Part shown: positions 36,459 to 46,025 of the stretch, in pieces
How the letters are laid out: each line of letters starts with the position of its first letter
Numbering within the stretch: position 1 is the first letter of the stretch
Source: Planctomycetaceae bacterium
GTDB lineage: Bacteria > Planctomycetota > Phycisphaerae > Tepidisphaerales > Tepidisphaeraceae
Length of the DNA: 64,000 nt
Direction: 5' to 3'
NCBI GenBank assembly: GCA_027487775.1
Contig: JAIYCY010000032.1
Coordinates: 124,001 to 188,000, forward strand
Made by a program: the position numbers and the translations under genes
The notes under the pieces: generated by a model
The model's input: only the letters and a program-made list of their open reading frames with translations
Told to the model about the DNA's origin: nothing
Database searches by the model: none

Positions 36459-36857
36459 ATGCAAGACGATCGACTATCCAAAATACTTTCGGGAAAGTTC
36501 GATGAGTCGATGCCCTTTCGCCAGCGCGCGTGGGCGGTCTGTTGTCGAATCCCTGCCGGGAAGGTCGCAACATACGCGACGATCGCGGAAGTGATCTTTC
36601 CTGGACGTGGCCGACAACACGCTCGGGCGGTGGGTCAGGCGATGCGCACCAACCCGCACGCGCCGCAGGTTCCCTGTCATCGTGTGATCGCTTCCGACCG
36701 CACGCTCACCGGCTACTCCGGCCCCGGCGGGCTCGCGCAAAAGCGACAGATGCTCGATGACGAAGGCATCTGCTTCGAATCATCTCCCGCACACGAAACC
36801 CAACTGCTCCGCATCCAGAACACGAGCCTGATCAACGCATCTGAGCTCATCCGCTAA
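36459..36857 (+). CDS. methylated-DNA--cysteine S-methyltransferase family (MGMT/Ogt-like)
   Basis: A 132-residue protein that is essentially only the DNA-binding/active-site domain of O6-alkylguanine transferases. The acceptor cysteine is C73 in VPCHRVI, and the Arg-finger helix (RQHARAVGQAMR) and the GYSGPGGLAQK loop are present. The N-terminal half of classical Ogt is absent, as in short alkyltransferase-like proteins, but the Cys is retained, so repair activity is plausible. It starts 40 bases after the ABC ATPase and ends before a bidirectional terminator. Confidence 0.85.
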   Translation: MQDDRLSKILSGKFDESMPFRQRAWAVCCRIPAGKVATYATIAEVIFPGRGRQHARAVGQAMRTNPHAPQVPCHRVIASDRTLTGYSGPGGLAQKRQMLDDEGICFESSPAHETQLLRIQNTSLINASELIR

Positions 36858-36928
36858 GGCCACTTCCAAGCGGCTGCACCAGATGTCGCGAAGTGCCCAG
36901 AGCATTTCAACTGGATGACTCCAAGCAA

Positions 36929-36964
36929 AAACGCGCGGCCCGAAACTCCACGGGCCGCGCGTTT
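36929..36964. terminator. bidirectional terminator between the MGMT gene and ahcY
   Basis: A perfect 14-bp stem (AAACGCGCGGCCCG / CGGGCCGCGCGTTT, loop of 8) lies between two convergent genes. It has a T-rich run on each strand and serves both. Confidence 0.85.
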
Positions 36965-37055
36965 GGTTTGTCACTCGGGCAACAGCAGCTGACACGTTGG
37001 CCGGCCGGAAGGACGTGCCTCGGCCGATCAGTCACGCCCAATCATGCCTGCGGCA

Positions 37056-38579
37056 TCAATACCGATAGTGATTCGGCTTGTAGGGTCCGTCGACGGGTAC
37101 GCCGATGTACTTGGCCTGTTCGCCCGAAAGCTTGGTCAGCTTCACGCCGAGTTTGTCGAGGTGCAGGCGGGCGACCTTTTCATCGAGGTGCTTAGGCAGC
37201 ACGTAGACGGCCTTGTCGTACTTCTTCAGATTCGTCGCCAGTTCGATCTGGGCGATCGTCTGATTGGTAAAGCTCGCACTCATCACAAAGCTCGGATGGC
37301 CCGTCGCGCAGCCGAGGTTCATGAGGCGGCCCTCAGCCAGCACCAACACACCGCGGCCTGTGTCTTTGAACGTGTAGAGGTCGTACTGCGGCTTGATGTT
37401 GGTCCGAACAACCTTGCCCTGGTCTTCCAGCTTCTCAAGGGCGGCCATATCGATTTCGTTGTCGAAGTGACCGATGTTGCAGACGATCGCCTTGTCCTTC
37501 ATTTTCTTCATGTGGGCGGTGGTGATCAGATTCAGGTTGCCCGTGGCACTGACGAAGATGTCGGCGTTCTCGAGGTAGTCTTCGAGCGTCGTCACTTCAT
37601 AGCCTTCCATCGCCGCCTGCAGGGCGCAGATCGGATCGATCTCGGTCACGATGACGCGAGCGCCCTGGCCACGCAGCGACTGGGCACAACCCTTACCCAC
37701 ATCGCCGTAACCGAGCACCACCGCGATCTTGCCGCTGATCATCACGTCGGTCGCGCGGTTGAGTCCGTCGATGAGCGAATGGCGACAGCCGTAAAGGTTG
37801 TCAAACTTGCTCTTGGTGCACGAATCGTTGACGTTGATGGCTGGGAAGAGCAGTTTGCCTTCGTTCTGCATTTCGTAGAGGCGATGCACACCGGTGGTGG
37901 TTTCTTCGGAGACGCCGCGAATATGCTGCGCGACCTTGCTCCAGCGCTTGGGGTCGGCCTTGTAGCACTTTTGCAGAAGCTTGAGGATTTCTTTGTATTC
38001 CTTGTTGGTCGTGGTCTCGGGGCCGGGGACTTTGCCAGCCTTTTCGAACTCAAAGCCCTTGTGGACGAGCAGCGTGATGTCTCCGCCGTCATCGACGATT
38101 TGATCCGGGCCCGCGCCGTTGCCGAAATCGACGGCGCGTTCGGTGCACCACCAGTATTCTTCGAGCGTCTCGCCCTTCCATGCAAAGACGGGCACGCCGC
38201 GCGGGGCGTCTACAGTTCCGCCGGTTTCGGGACGACCCACCACCACCGCAGCGGCGGCGTGATCTTGAGTGCTGAAGATGTTGCACGAGCACCAACGGAC
38301 TTCGGCACCGAGCAGCGCGAGTGTTTCCAGGAGGACGGCGGTCTGCACGGTCATGTGCAGGCTGCCCACGATCTTCAAACCCTTGAGCGGCTGCGCCTTG
38401 GCATATTCGCTGCGGCAAGCCATCAGACCCGGCATCTCCTGCTCGGCCAGCATGATCTCTTTGCGGCCCCACTCCGCCAGCGAGAGATCCGCAACCTTGT
38501 AATCGCTCGGCTTTAGCACCGGCGACTTGCTCGAAGACTTACTCGACTTCACGGCAGACTTTTTCGTAGCGGCGGGCAT
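37056..38579 (-). CDS. ahcY: adenosylhomocysteinase
   Basis: A 507-residue NAD-dependent enzyme hydrolysing S-adenosylhomocysteine to homocysteine and adenosine. It clears the product inhibitor of methyltransferases. Visible motifs are [22 protein letters not shown], the NAD-binding loop [44 protein letters not shown] and the C-terminal KPNHYRY. A Lys/Ser-rich extension of about 25 residues precedes the catalytic domain. The gene has a long upstream region with an operator-like repeat and hairpins. It stands alone, with no metK or metH nearby. Confidence 0.97.
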   Translation of the reverse strand: MPAATKKSAVKSSKSSSKSPVLKPSDYKVADLSLAEWGRKEIMLAEQEMPGLMACRSEYAKAQPLKGLKIVGSLHMTVQTAVLLETLALLGAEVRWCSCNIFSTQDHAAAAVVVGRPETGGTVDAPRGVPVFAWKGETLEEYWWCTERAVDFGNGAGPDQIVDDGGDITLLVHKGFEFEKAGKVPGPETTTNKEYKEILKLLQKCYKADPKRWSKVAQHIRGVSEETTTGVHRLYEMQNEGKLLFPAINVNDSCTKSKFDNLYGCRHSLIDGLNRATDVMISGKIAVVLGYGDVGKGCAQSLRGQGARVIVTEIDPICALQAAMEGYEVTTLEDYLENADIFVSATGNLNLITTAHMKKMKDKAIVCNIGHFDNEIDMAALEKLEDQGKVVRTNIKPQYDLYTFKDTGRGVLVLAEGRLMNLGCATGHPSFVMSASFTNQTIAQIELATNLKKYDKAVYVLPKHLDEKVARLHLDKLGVKLTKLSGEQAKYIGVPVDGPYKPNHYRY

Positions 38580-38883
38580 CGTTCAACTCCAGAAAAAAGA
38601 CTCGACTTACGTCCCAATCTCAACAGACCTGTTTTGCGAGAAGCCCGGAAAGTGCCGGGCATCCCATTTCCTCGACCGGATCGACCCGGGGCTTTAAGCG
38701 GCCCGGAACTCCATCCGTTCATCCGGATATATGGTTGGATCAAAGTTGACTTCTGTCAAGCCCAGCTTTTCGATTGCATTGAAAGTACAAACGGACCCAG
38801 CCGGGCCACGCGGTCGCGAATCGGCCGTCGCGTTCGGGTTGAACCTCCGGTATTCTCACCACCGCAAGAGGTTTTCGACCCAT
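38580..38883. other. ahcY leader and promoter region
   Basis: A 304-bp divergent gap between ahcY and rlmN. Nearest ahcY is a GCCCGG/CCGGGC hairpin (38643-38660). Further out are an imperfect CCGGG stem (around 38685-38707), then the operator-like repeat and a TTGACA box. The roughly 130-base transcribed leader could fold. I could not match it to a known SAM or SAH riboswitch consensus by eye. Confidence 0.4.
38713..38759 (-). promoter_or_regulatory. possible ahcY promoter with overlapping inverted-repeat operator
   Basis: On the minus strand a perfect TTGACA (38759-38754) is followed about 26 bases later by ATCCG-N6-CGGAT (38728-38713), beside an AT-rich CATATAT that could be the -10. The repeat would sit at the start of transcription, as a repressor site does. 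The regulator is unknown. Confidence 0.35.
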
Positions 38884-40029
38884 ATGCCCGACCCGATTCC
38901 AGATTCTTCTACCGCAACACCCGTCGGCCCGGGCGCTGCGTTGTTCGATTTTTTCGGCAGCCCGCCCGAGGACTTCGACGCTCATCTCGTCAGTCTTGGC
39001 ATGCCTAAGTTTCGCGGGCAGCAGATTCGCGACTGGGTCTACCAGAAGTTCATCTCGGATCCGGCGCAGATGACCAACCTTTCCGCCCGCGACCGACAGA
39101 CGCTCGCGTCGCACGTCGATTTTTCGCCCGGCTCGCTCATCACACGACAGGATTCATCAGACGGCACGTTCAAGCTCTTGCTCGCATGGAAGCGCGTCGG
39201 GTGGAACACCCCCGCCACCACCGAAACCGTGATGATCCCCGACAGCGATCGCCGCACAATTTGCGTTTCCAGCCAAGTCGGTTGCCCTGTCGGCTGTAAA
39301 TTCTGCGCGTCGGGCCTCAACGGTTTGAAGGGTTCGCTTTCTGCCGGCGAGATCGTCTTTCAGGTCTATCGCGTGAATGCCGAGCTTCATCGATACAACG
39401 AGCGCCTGTCGAATCTTGTCTTCATGGGTATGGGCGAACCGCTTGCCAATTTCAATCAAGTCGTTGCTGCGATTCGGATCATTCACGACCGTCGCTGTAT
39501 CGACATGGGCGCTCGCCGTATCACGCTGAGTACGGTCGGCGTCCCGCCACGGATTCGTGATCTGGCTTCGATCGATCTTCCGATCAATCTTGCGCTCTCG
39601 TTGCACGCTCCGAATGAGCCTCTTCGTCGACAGTTGATCCCCTGGGCCGACCATTTTGCTTTGCCCGATATTCTCGACGCCTGTCAATATTATTTCGACA
39701 AGACCGGCCGTGAGATCACGCTTGAATACATTCTTCTGCGTGATGTCAATGATCGCCCGGAACACGCCCGCGAGTTGCTTGCCCTGTGTCGGAGGCTGCG
39801 CGCCAACGTCAATCTCATTCGATACAACGAAGTTGAGGCCCTGCCGTTTCTCAGACCGGGATCAGGCGACGTCGTACGTTTTCAAGAGATTCTCCGCGAA
39901 GGCGGAGTCAATGCACACGTGCGCAAATCGCGGGGCCGCGACATCGACGCTGCCTGCGGCCAATTGAAACGCAAGGCCGACGCTCAAGCATCTCCCGGCA
40001 CACCACTCGTGCAACTCGGCATCTCGTAA
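38884..40029 (+). CDS. rlmN: dual-specificity 23S rRNA/tRNA adenine-C2 methyltransferase
   Basis: A 381-residue radical-SAM enzyme methylating A2503 of 23S rRNA and A37 of some tRNAs. The [4Fe-4S] motif is C134-x3-C138-x2-C141 (GCPVGCKFCASG). The SAM-binding GMGEPLANF and STVGVPPRI are present, with a catalytic cysteine near the C-terminus (RDIDAACGQL). The start is at ATG 38884; the frame is open upstream through a non-conserved region. It begins a plus-strand run continuing to lepB. Confidence 0.95.
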   Translation: MPDPIPDSSTATPVGPGAALFDFFGSPPEDFDAHLVSLGMPKFRGQQIRDWVYQKFISDPAQMTNLSARDRQTLASHVDFSPGSLITRQDSSDGTFKLLLAWKRVGWNTPATTETVMIPDSDRRTICVSSQVGCPVGCKFCASGLNGLKGSLSAGEIVFQVYRVNAELHRYNERLSNLVFMGMGEPLANFNQVVAAIRIIHDRRCIDMGARRITLSTVGVPPRIRDLASIDLPINLALSLHAPNEPLRRQLIPWADHFALPDILDACQYYFDKTGREITLEYILLRDVNDRPEHARELLALCRRLRANVNLIRYNEVEALPFLRPGSGDVVRFQEILREGGVNAHVRKSRGRDIDAACGQLKRKADAQASPGTPLVQLGIS

Positions 40030-40046
40030 CCCAAGCCCGAACGCCC

Positions 40047-40925
40047 ATGACATTCGCCGCATTTCAAAAGCCTCTTCGCCGTCCATCCGCAGACCGCCGC
40101 GCTTTCACGCTTCTCGAGCTTCTCGCCATCCTGATCGTGTTCACCCTGCTGATGGCCACCTTCGTTCCCTACGCGCTCAGTCTCCGCGAGGACAATCGCA
40201 GGGTGCTCTGTGCAGATCAGCTGAATCAGATCGGGCAAGCCATGTCCGCCTACGCTTCGCAGAACGATTACTTTTTCCCTCGCGTGCGATTTGATCCGAA
40301 TCTAGGCAACGCATGGACCGCCTTCACCGGACACACAGATTCGAACCCCTTCGCCGACAACTCCGCTGTCGCGCCCAACGATGTAAGCGCCTCGCTCTAC
40401 CTGCTCGTACGCGGCAAGTTTATTGATCCACAGCGATTCGTTTGCCCCAGCTCAAAGGGTCGCCCCGATTCATCCGAAGGCGCAGCTGCGCGAAGTAATT
40501 TTTCCTCTAGCGATGCCCTGACCTACGGATACGCTTCTCCGTTCAGTTCGATTCCCGAGTATCGACTCAACGACACGCTCCCGTCTCGCTTTGCACTGAT
40601 GGCCGACCGCGCACCCGATCCGCTCGTCACGACCCTCAGGCCCCACACCGATCTCGGTTCGCTCCGACGCATCAACAGCCCCAACCATCGTGGCCGCGGA
40701 CAGAATGTTCTGTTTGCTGATCTTTCGGTCCATTGGACGACTTCGCCTTATGTCGGTCTCTCCGATTCACTCGACTTACCAGGCGACAACATCTTTTCTG
40801 CACTTGCCGCGGAGCCGCTCGTCGATCACGTCGATCACACGGCCCCCGGCGTGTTCGGTCCCGGCATAGGCCCGAGCTATCGCTACGATTCGGTCCTTGT
40901 CCCCGCCGCGGGTGACAAGCGCTAA
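40047..40925 (+). CDS. pseudopilin-like protein with type III signal and H-x9-D C-terminal motif
   Basis: A 292-residue protein with a prepilin-type leader (DRRAFTLLELLAILIVFTLL; cleavage before AFTLLE) and one N-terminal helix. A soluble domain contains QLNQIGQAMSAYAS and, near the end, NHRGRGQNVLFADLSVHW. That is a variant of the H-x9-DG motif of the abundant planctomycete DUF1559 pseudopilins, with Leu in place of the Gly. It would be processed by a prepilin peptidase and assembled at or displayed on the membrane. It starts 17 bases after rlmN. Confidence 0.8.
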   Translation: MTFAAFQKPLRRPSADRRAFTLLELLAILIVFTLLMATFVPYALSLREDNRRVLCADQLNQIGQAMSAYASQNDYFFPRVRFDPNLGNAWTAFTGHTDSNPFADNSAVAPNDVSASLYLLVRGKFIDPQRFVCPSSKGRPDSSEGAAARSNFSSSDALTYGYASPFSSIPEYRLNDTLPSRFALMADRAPDPLVTTLRPHTDLGSLRRINSPNHRGRGQNVLFADLSVHWTTSPYVGLSDSLDLPGDNIFSALAAEPLVDHVDHTAPGVFGPGIGPSYRYDSVLVPAAGDKR

Positions 40926-40945
40926 ACAACAAGACCTGCAACAAG

Positions 40946-42226
40946 ATGAGCAACATGCTCCCGACAAATTCTGCGACCTCGCTCAATCCGCACCGAAAGC
41001 TCCGCATCATCGTCGGCGGACTCGTCGGTCAGTACCCGCTCGGCGGGGTTGCGTGGGATTATTTTCATTACCTGCTCGGGCTGCATGAACTGGGTCATGA
41101 AGTCTACTACCATGAAGACACCTGGGTCTGGCCGTTCGATCCGCTAAAAGGCTGGCCTGTCGATTCACCCGACTACACGGTCAGTTTTCTTAAGGATTTT
41201 TTCGACCGTTTCGCGCCCGCACTATCCAGCAACTGGTGTTACGTCCTTCTGCACGATCGGCATTTCGGCATGTCGCGTGAACGCTTCGCCGAAGTCGCAC
41301 GAACAGCCGACATCTATCTGAACGTCAGCGGCGCGTGTTTTCTTCCCGACGAGCTTTCGCCTCACTGCAAGCGTGTCTTCATGGACACCGATCCCGGCTA
41401 CAATCAGATCGTTCTGGCGACTCGCCCCGCCTGGAGCCAGAACGTCGATCGCTGGATCGCCGGCGTGCGTGCCCACGACGTCCATCTGACCTACGCAGAG
41501 AATATTCATTCGCCCGACTGTCTGCTCCCGCGATTGGATTTCGATTGGCGTGTTACACGATCGCCTGTCACGCTCGCAGACTGGGCAAGGGTTCGCAACA
41601 CGCCGATCGCGCCCGATGCACCGCTCACCACAGTGATGAGCTGGAGCTATTTTGGAGGCGACCTGACGTACGAAGGAAAGACCTACGACGCCAAGGCAAG
41701 TGAATTCGAACGATTTCGAAGTCTCCCCGGGCGCACGCCGCTTCCGATCAAGATGGCGGTCGCTGGGGACAAGTTCGACCGCGAGGGGATCGCGCGAGAC
41801 GGCTGGGACTTCATCCCCGCCGCCCCCGTGTCGCAAACACCGGAGCGATATCAGCAATTCATCGCCCAGAGCGCCGGCGAATGGAGCATCGCCAAGAACT
41901 GCTACGTTGCCCCGCGGACGGGCTGGTTTAGTTGTCGCACCGCCTGCTACCTCGCCGCCGCAAGGCCTGCCGTCGTGCAGGACACCGCGTGGTCGCGTTA
42001 CATTCCGTCGGGTGAAGGCGTGATCGGCTTCAGCACGATGGACGATTGCGTACTGGCGCTTGAAGACCTTGCCCGCAGACCCGATTTCCATCGCCGGCGT
42101 GCTTTCGACATCGCTCGCGAGTACCTCGCTCCCGATCGGGTGATCCCGCCGATGATCGATGCCATCTTCGCCCGCCAAAAGCCCCCGACCTCGGTGCCAA
42201 GCCCCGCAACAAGATCTGCCACCTGA
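40946..42226 (+). CDS. glycosyltransferase-like protein
   Basis: A 426-residue cytosolic protein with a GT-B-like layout. The N-terminal domain has IIVGGLVGQYPLGGVAWDYF and a GLHELGHEVYYHED segment. The C-terminal domain ends SCRTACYLAAARPAVVQDTA and FSTMDDCVLALEDLARRPDF, like the sugar-nucleotide end of spore-maturation-type glycosyltransferases. No classical E-x7-E is present. It lies 20 bases after the pseudopilin-like gene. Acceptor and donor are unknown. Confidence 0.65.
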   Translation: MSNMLPTNSATSLNPHRKLRIIVGGLVGQYPLGGVAWDYFHYLLGLHELGHEVYYHEDTWVWPFDPLKGWPVDSPDYTVSFLKDFFDRFAPALSSNWCYVLLHDRHFGMSRERFAEVARTADIYLNVSGACFLPDELSPHCKRVFMDTDPGYNQIVLATRPAWSQNVDRWIAGVRAHDVHLTYAENIHSPDCLLPRLDFDWRVTRSPVTLADWARVRNTPIAPDAPLTTVMSWSYFGGDLTYEGKTYDAKASEFERFRSLPGRTPLPIKMAVAGDKFDREGIARDGWDFIPAAPVSQTPERYQQFIAQSAGEWSIAKNCYVAPRTGWFSCRTACYLAAARPAVVQDTAWSRYIPSGEGVIGFSTMDDCVLALEDLARRPDFHRRRAFDIAREYLAPDRVIPPMIDAIFARQKPPTSVPSPATRSAT

Positions 42227-42321
42227 AACCACGAGTCCTCAAGGGCTTGATCCTTCACCGGGTTCGATAGACACTGTCGCAGGTCAAGTCTTTCACACCC
42301 AATCGAGGAGCTTCTGTCGTC

Positions 42322-43488
42322 ATGTCCGACTTCACACCTGATAAGAAGTACAAGTTTACCTTCGGGCTTTGGACGGTGGGCAACACCGGCCGCGATCCGT
42401 TCGGTCTTCCCACCCGGCCTCAAATTTCTGTCGGACAGATATGCGACCTTCTCGGAGAGTGCGGCGCGTATGGCGTGAACTTCCACGACAACGATCTGAT
42501 CCCGATCGACGCCACGGTTCAGCAATCCGAAGCCATCAAGAAGGAGTTCCGAAAGGGACTGAAGGACAACGGCCTTGTCGTTCCGATGGCCACGACCAAT
42601 CTTTTCGGCGAGCCCGTATTCAAGGACGGTGCATTCACAAGCAACAACGCAAAGATTCGCGCCTATGCCATCCAAAAGACGATGCGGGCGATGGATCTCG
42701 GCGCAGAGTTCGGCGCGAAGATCTATGTCTTCTGGGGCGGGCGTGAGGGTGTCGAAACCGACGCCGCCAAAAACCCGGTCGATGCCGTCAAGCGGTTCCG
42801 CGAGGCGATCGATTTCCTGTGCGACTACTCGATCGAGCAAAAGTACGGCTACAAGTTCGCATTCGAAGCCAAGCCGAACGAGCCGCGCGGACATATCTAC
42901 TTCGCTGTCACCGGAAGCTATCTCGCACTCATCCCCACGCTCAAGCATGCCGACATGTGCGGCGTAAACCCCGAAGTGGCTCACGAGCACATGGCGGGTC
43001 TGAATTTTGTCCACCAGGTCGCCGCAGCGTTGGAAGCCAAGAAGCTTTTCCACATCGATCTCAACGATCAGGAGTTCGGTCGGTACGATCAGGATTTCCG
43101 CTTCGGTTCAGCCAACCTCAAACACGCCTTCTTCCTCGTCAAGCTGCTGGAAGATTACAAGTACAACGGCCCGCGTCATTTTGACGCCCACGCTTACCGA
43201 CAGAGCGACTACCAGGACGTCAAAGAGTTCGCCCGCGGATCGATGCGCACTTATCAGATCCTGGCGGAGAAGGCCAAACGCTGGAACGAAGACAAGGAGA
43301 TCCAGCAGTTGCTGCGCGAGATCAACGTAAGCGACGTGCATCTGCAGAAGATCACCAAGGAGTTCAGCAAGACCAACGCTAAGAAGCTCCTTGAAACCAG
43401 CTTCAATCGTGACGAACTCGCGAGCGCGCGTCTGCCCTATGAGCGGCTTGATCAGTTGACCATGGAAATCATCATGGGCATTCGTTGA
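42322..43488 (+). CDS. xylA: xylose isomerase (class I length)
   Basis: A 388-residue TIM-barrel isomerase converting D-xylose to D-xylulose (and, in this class, glucose to fructose). Key features are the catalytic His in NFHDNDLIP (H55), [22 protein letters not shown] (metal-ligand Glu), and [20 protein letters not shown] with DLNDQ. The length matches the short actinobacterial class, not the 440-residue class II. GAGGAG precedes the start. No xylulokinase gene is in the window. Confidence 0.95.
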   Translation: MSDFTPDKKYKFTFGLWTVGNTGRDPFGLPTRPQISVGQICDLLGECGAYGVNFHDNDLIPIDATVQQSEAIKKEFRKGLKDNGLVVPMATTNLFGEPVFKDGAFTSNNAKIRAYAIQKTMRAMDLGAEFGAKIYVFWGGREGVETDAAKNPVDAVKRFREAIDFLCDYSIEQKYGYKFAFEAKPNEPRGHIYFAVTGSYLALIPTLKHADMCGVNPEVAHEHMAGLNFVHQVAAALEAKKLFHIDLNDQEFGRYDQDFRFGSANLKHAFFLVKLLEDYKYNGPRHFDAHAYRQSDYQDVKEFARGSMRTYQILAEKAKRWNEDKEIQQLLREINVSDVHLQKITKEFSKTNAKKLLETSFNRDELASARLPYERLDQLTMEIIMGIR

Positions 43489-43613
43489 TCGAAGACGCCC
43501 GGGGATCGCTGACGTTTGCCGAATCCGCTCAACATTGTGTTGGCGCGTGGCCGTCAGATGATTCGACGCGGCTCGGTCTACCAAGTGGGCAGACTCTTGT
43601 TTAGAGTGCGGAG

Positions 43614-45413
43614 ATGTCCGAATCGCAACACGCAGCAGCGAACCAAGAGAAGCCAGAGAATCTGAAGGAGACGATCGAGCAGATTCTGATCGCCTTCGTT
43701 CTGGCTTTCATTTTTCGCGCGTTCCTCGTCGAGGCCTTCGTCATACCGACCGGATCGATGGCCCCGACGCTGCTCGGACAGCACATGCACTTTCGTTGTC
43801 CGGATTGCGGACAAAACTGGAAGGTGAACTACCAGGGGTTCGGCCGAGGCGACGACGAAATCAGCGCCGACAACATCGCGCTTGCCCCGCCCGCAGGACC
43901 GGGCGGTCCCGCTCGTCCGCGGACCGTCGCCGTCCGATGCGACAACTGCGGCTACAAGCTCCCCCGATCACTGCCCGACGATCCGCTAAACGACGCTTTC
44001 GCCCCGCCTGTCCGTTATGGTGATCGCATTCTCGTCCTCAAGTACGGCTATCTCTTCGCCCAGCCGCGCCGATGGGATGTCGTTGTCTTCAAGAGCCCGC
44101 ACTATGACGGCCCGGTCCGCGACCGTCCAGGCGAGATCAGCCCGCCGGACGCGTATCAGACCAACTACATCAAGCGTCTCGTCGGCAAGCCCAACGAGAC
44201 GGTCATGATCCTCGACGGTGACATCTACGTCTCCAACTCCGACAAACCTCTTGCAGAACTCCAGCCTTCTGACTTTGTCGTCCAGCCCAAGCCGAATCGC
44301 GTGCAAGGCGCGCTCTGGAGACTCGTTTACGACAATGATCATCTGCCCAAGGGCCTCTCCCGTTCCTACGCGGATCCGATCACGCAGATCGTCGAATTGC
44401 AGGAACCCGAGTGGCGACAGCCTTGGACGCAGACACAGGGCAGCGGCTGGACCACTGAGGGGCGCTCGTTCAGGTTTGATGGTTCCGCAGCCGGCCGACT
44501 CGATTTTGATGTCAGCGCCTCTCCATCGACCTTTCCGATGACCGATTGGCTTGCATACGCATCAACGAAGTTCATGACGCGCTTTGCAAACCCTGACAAT
44601 TTCAGACCGCTTCAGCATGAATATCCGCCGTCTCGTACACGGCTCAACGAAGTCAGCGATCTGAAGCTGCAGGCGGTCTATCGTCGTACGTCAGGTGAGG
44701 GTGCGATGCGTTTTGGACTGATCAAGCGACAGACCGCTCTTTATGCGGAGTTGTTGCCCGGTCGCTATCGCATCATGCTCCGCAATGATGCGGGTGAGCG
44801 GGAAATCGCAAGCGGTGAGTATCCATCGCTCGGATCGGGCGCGGGGACGCAGGTGGAGTTCAGCAATGTCGATTATCAGCTGACGCTGCGACTGGATGGA
44901 AAGGAGGTCGCGCGATCATCGCCCGACAGCTACGCGCCGGACATTGCCGGGTTGATCGAGGAGTTTCAGGCTGGTATCGACAGCCCGCCGGGCGGCGCGT
45001 TCATTGAGGCGAGCGCGCAGGAGGCGGAGCTTTCGCACGTTTCGCTCTGGCGTGACATTTACTACATCAATCAACGTGACCCCGACACAGGCGCGATGCC
45101 GCGATGGGCAAGCCCCTCAGGCTTCCCGATCGGCGACGGCCCTCCCGCATTTAACAGCGGCGCTCAGTTGATTCGCCTGGGCCCGGGTGAGTATTTCACG
45201 CTGGGTGACAATTCGACGATGAGTCTTGATGCCCGCATGTGGTACGCCCCGATCCGCCTGCCTGACGAGCAGTTGTTCGTCGAGCCGGGTCGCGTCCCCG
45301 AGCGCTTCCTGATGGGTCGTGCGTTCTTCGTCTATTGGCCGAGCGGCCAGCCGATCTACGGAGCGGGCTTTCGTTTCATCCCCAATTTCGGCGAGATGCG
45401 CTTCATCCACTGA
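43614..45413 (+). CDS. lepB: signal peptidase I with zinc-ribbon and large beta insertion
   Basis: A 599-residue signal peptidase I, about twice the usual size. One membrane helix (about 22-40) leads to the catalytic Ser48 in IPTGSMAPTL and the catalytic Lys187 in NYIKRLVGKPNE; the LGDNSTMSLDARMW box lies near residues 530-545. Between Ser and Lys is a two-CxxC zinc ribbon (C62/C65 and C109/C112). Between Lys and the GDN box is an insertion of over 300 residues with a beta-sandwich look (GRSFRFDGSAAGRLDFDVSA, YQLTLRLDGKEVARS, LSHVSLWRDIYY), reminiscent of LamG/DUF1080 folds. The protease core is intact, so activity is expected. Confidence 0.92.
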   Translation: MSESQHAAANQEKPENLKETIEQILIAFVLAFIFRAFLVEAFVIPTGSMAPTLLGQHMHFRCPDCGQNWKVNYQGFGRGDDEISADNIALAPPAGPGGPARPRTVAVRCDNCGYKLPRSLPDDPLNDAFAPPVRYGDRILVLKYGYLFAQPRRWDVVVFKSPHYDGPVRDRPGEISPPDAYQTNYIKRLVGKPNETVMILDGDIYVSNSDKPLAELQPSDFVVQPKPNRVQGALWRLVYDNDHLPKGLSRSYADPITQIVELQEPEWRQPWTQTQGSGWTTEGRSFRFDGSAAGRLDFDVSASPSTFPMTDWLAYASTKFMTRFANPDNFRPLQHEYPPSRTRLNEVSDLKLQAVYRRTSGEGAMRFGLIKRQTALYAELLPGRYRIMLRNDAGEREIASGEYPSLGSGAGTQVEFSNVDYQLTLRLDGKEVARSSPDSYAPDIAGLIEEFQAGIDSPPGGAFIEASAQEAELSHVSLWRDIYYINQRDPDTGAMPRWASPSGFPIGDGPPAFNSGAQLIRLGPGEYFTLGDNSTMSLDARMWYAPIRLPDEQLFVEPGRVPERFLMGRAFFVYWPSGQPIYGAGFRFIPNFGEMRFIH

Positions 45414-45719
45414 CGCGTGACGCTGGTGAAGATTCGCAACGATCATTCGACGGATAACTGGCGTCGTTGATGCTGAAAACAGCCGTCACCGCCTATGTCC
45501 CGGATGTGTCACGACTGCATGCGACGTCGATAAAAAAACCTCGCCCGCCGGTGAGGGCGAGCGAGGCGTGTTGAGCATGCGTTCTGCGGAACGCGATGTA
45601 ATCCTGCATTGAAGAGCCGCTTCAAACAACGACTTCTGATTTCATCAAGTAGATGTGATCGAAGGGCATGTTTGGACGGCGCATCAATCAATCAATCAAT
45701 TCGGTTCCGGGAGAGGCGA
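45414..45719. other. intergenic region downstream of lepB and hupB-like gene
   Basis: A 306-bp convergent gap. Apart from the HU-gene terminator at 45531-45566 I see only a run of AATC repeats around 45685-45700 and no coding signal. Confidence 0.5.
45531..45566 (-). terminator. terminator of the HU-like gene
   Basis: On the minus strand a GC-rich stem (CCTCGC..GCCC / GGGCGAGG) is followed by seven T. It lies about 155 bases downstream of the HU-like stop codon. Confidence 0.7.
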
Positions 45720-46025
45720 TCACTTCTTAGCGCCGAGGATTGCATCCTTTGCAGCCTTGGCGATTCGGAACTTGACGCGGGTCTTGGCGGGGACCTTGAC
45801 GACTTGGCCCTTCTTTTCGCCGAACTGCATCACCATTTCGCGTGGTGCGCTCTTGGCGAGGACGAGCTTGCCGATGCCGGGGACTTGGAACGTATTCTTC
45901 GCTTGCTTGTAAGCGAGCTCGGCTTGTGCTTCGAACACGCCGAGCACTTGCTTCCGGGTCAGACCGACCTTTTCAGCGATGTGGTTGGCGATTTCCGACT
46001 TGGTCATGGGCTTTCCAGCGGCCAT
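45720..46025 (-). CDS. HU-family DNA-binding protein
   Basis: A 101-residue histone-like protein. An N-terminal helical pair (MTKSEIANHIAEKVGLTRKQ) is followed by the beta-arm region (VPGIGKLVLAKSAPREM) and a basic C-terminus. The canonical DNA-intercalating proline of HU (RNP) is not obvious in the arm, so it is a divergent member. AAGGAG lies 9 bases before the ATG at 46025; the frame extends 65 codons further 5' without conservation. A GCGGGCAA/TTGCCTGC imperfect repeat lies 63-84 bases upstream. Confidence 0.88.
   Translation of the reverse strand: MAAGKPMTKSEIANHIAEKVGLTRKQVLGVFEAQAELAYKQAKNTFQVPGIGKLVLAKSAPREMVMQFGEKKGQVVKVPAKTRVKFRIAKAAKDAILGAKK

Noticed and set aside
37044-38516. 490-aa plus-strand open frame
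   Set aside because: Fully antisense to ahcY, whose protein is conserved along its whole length.
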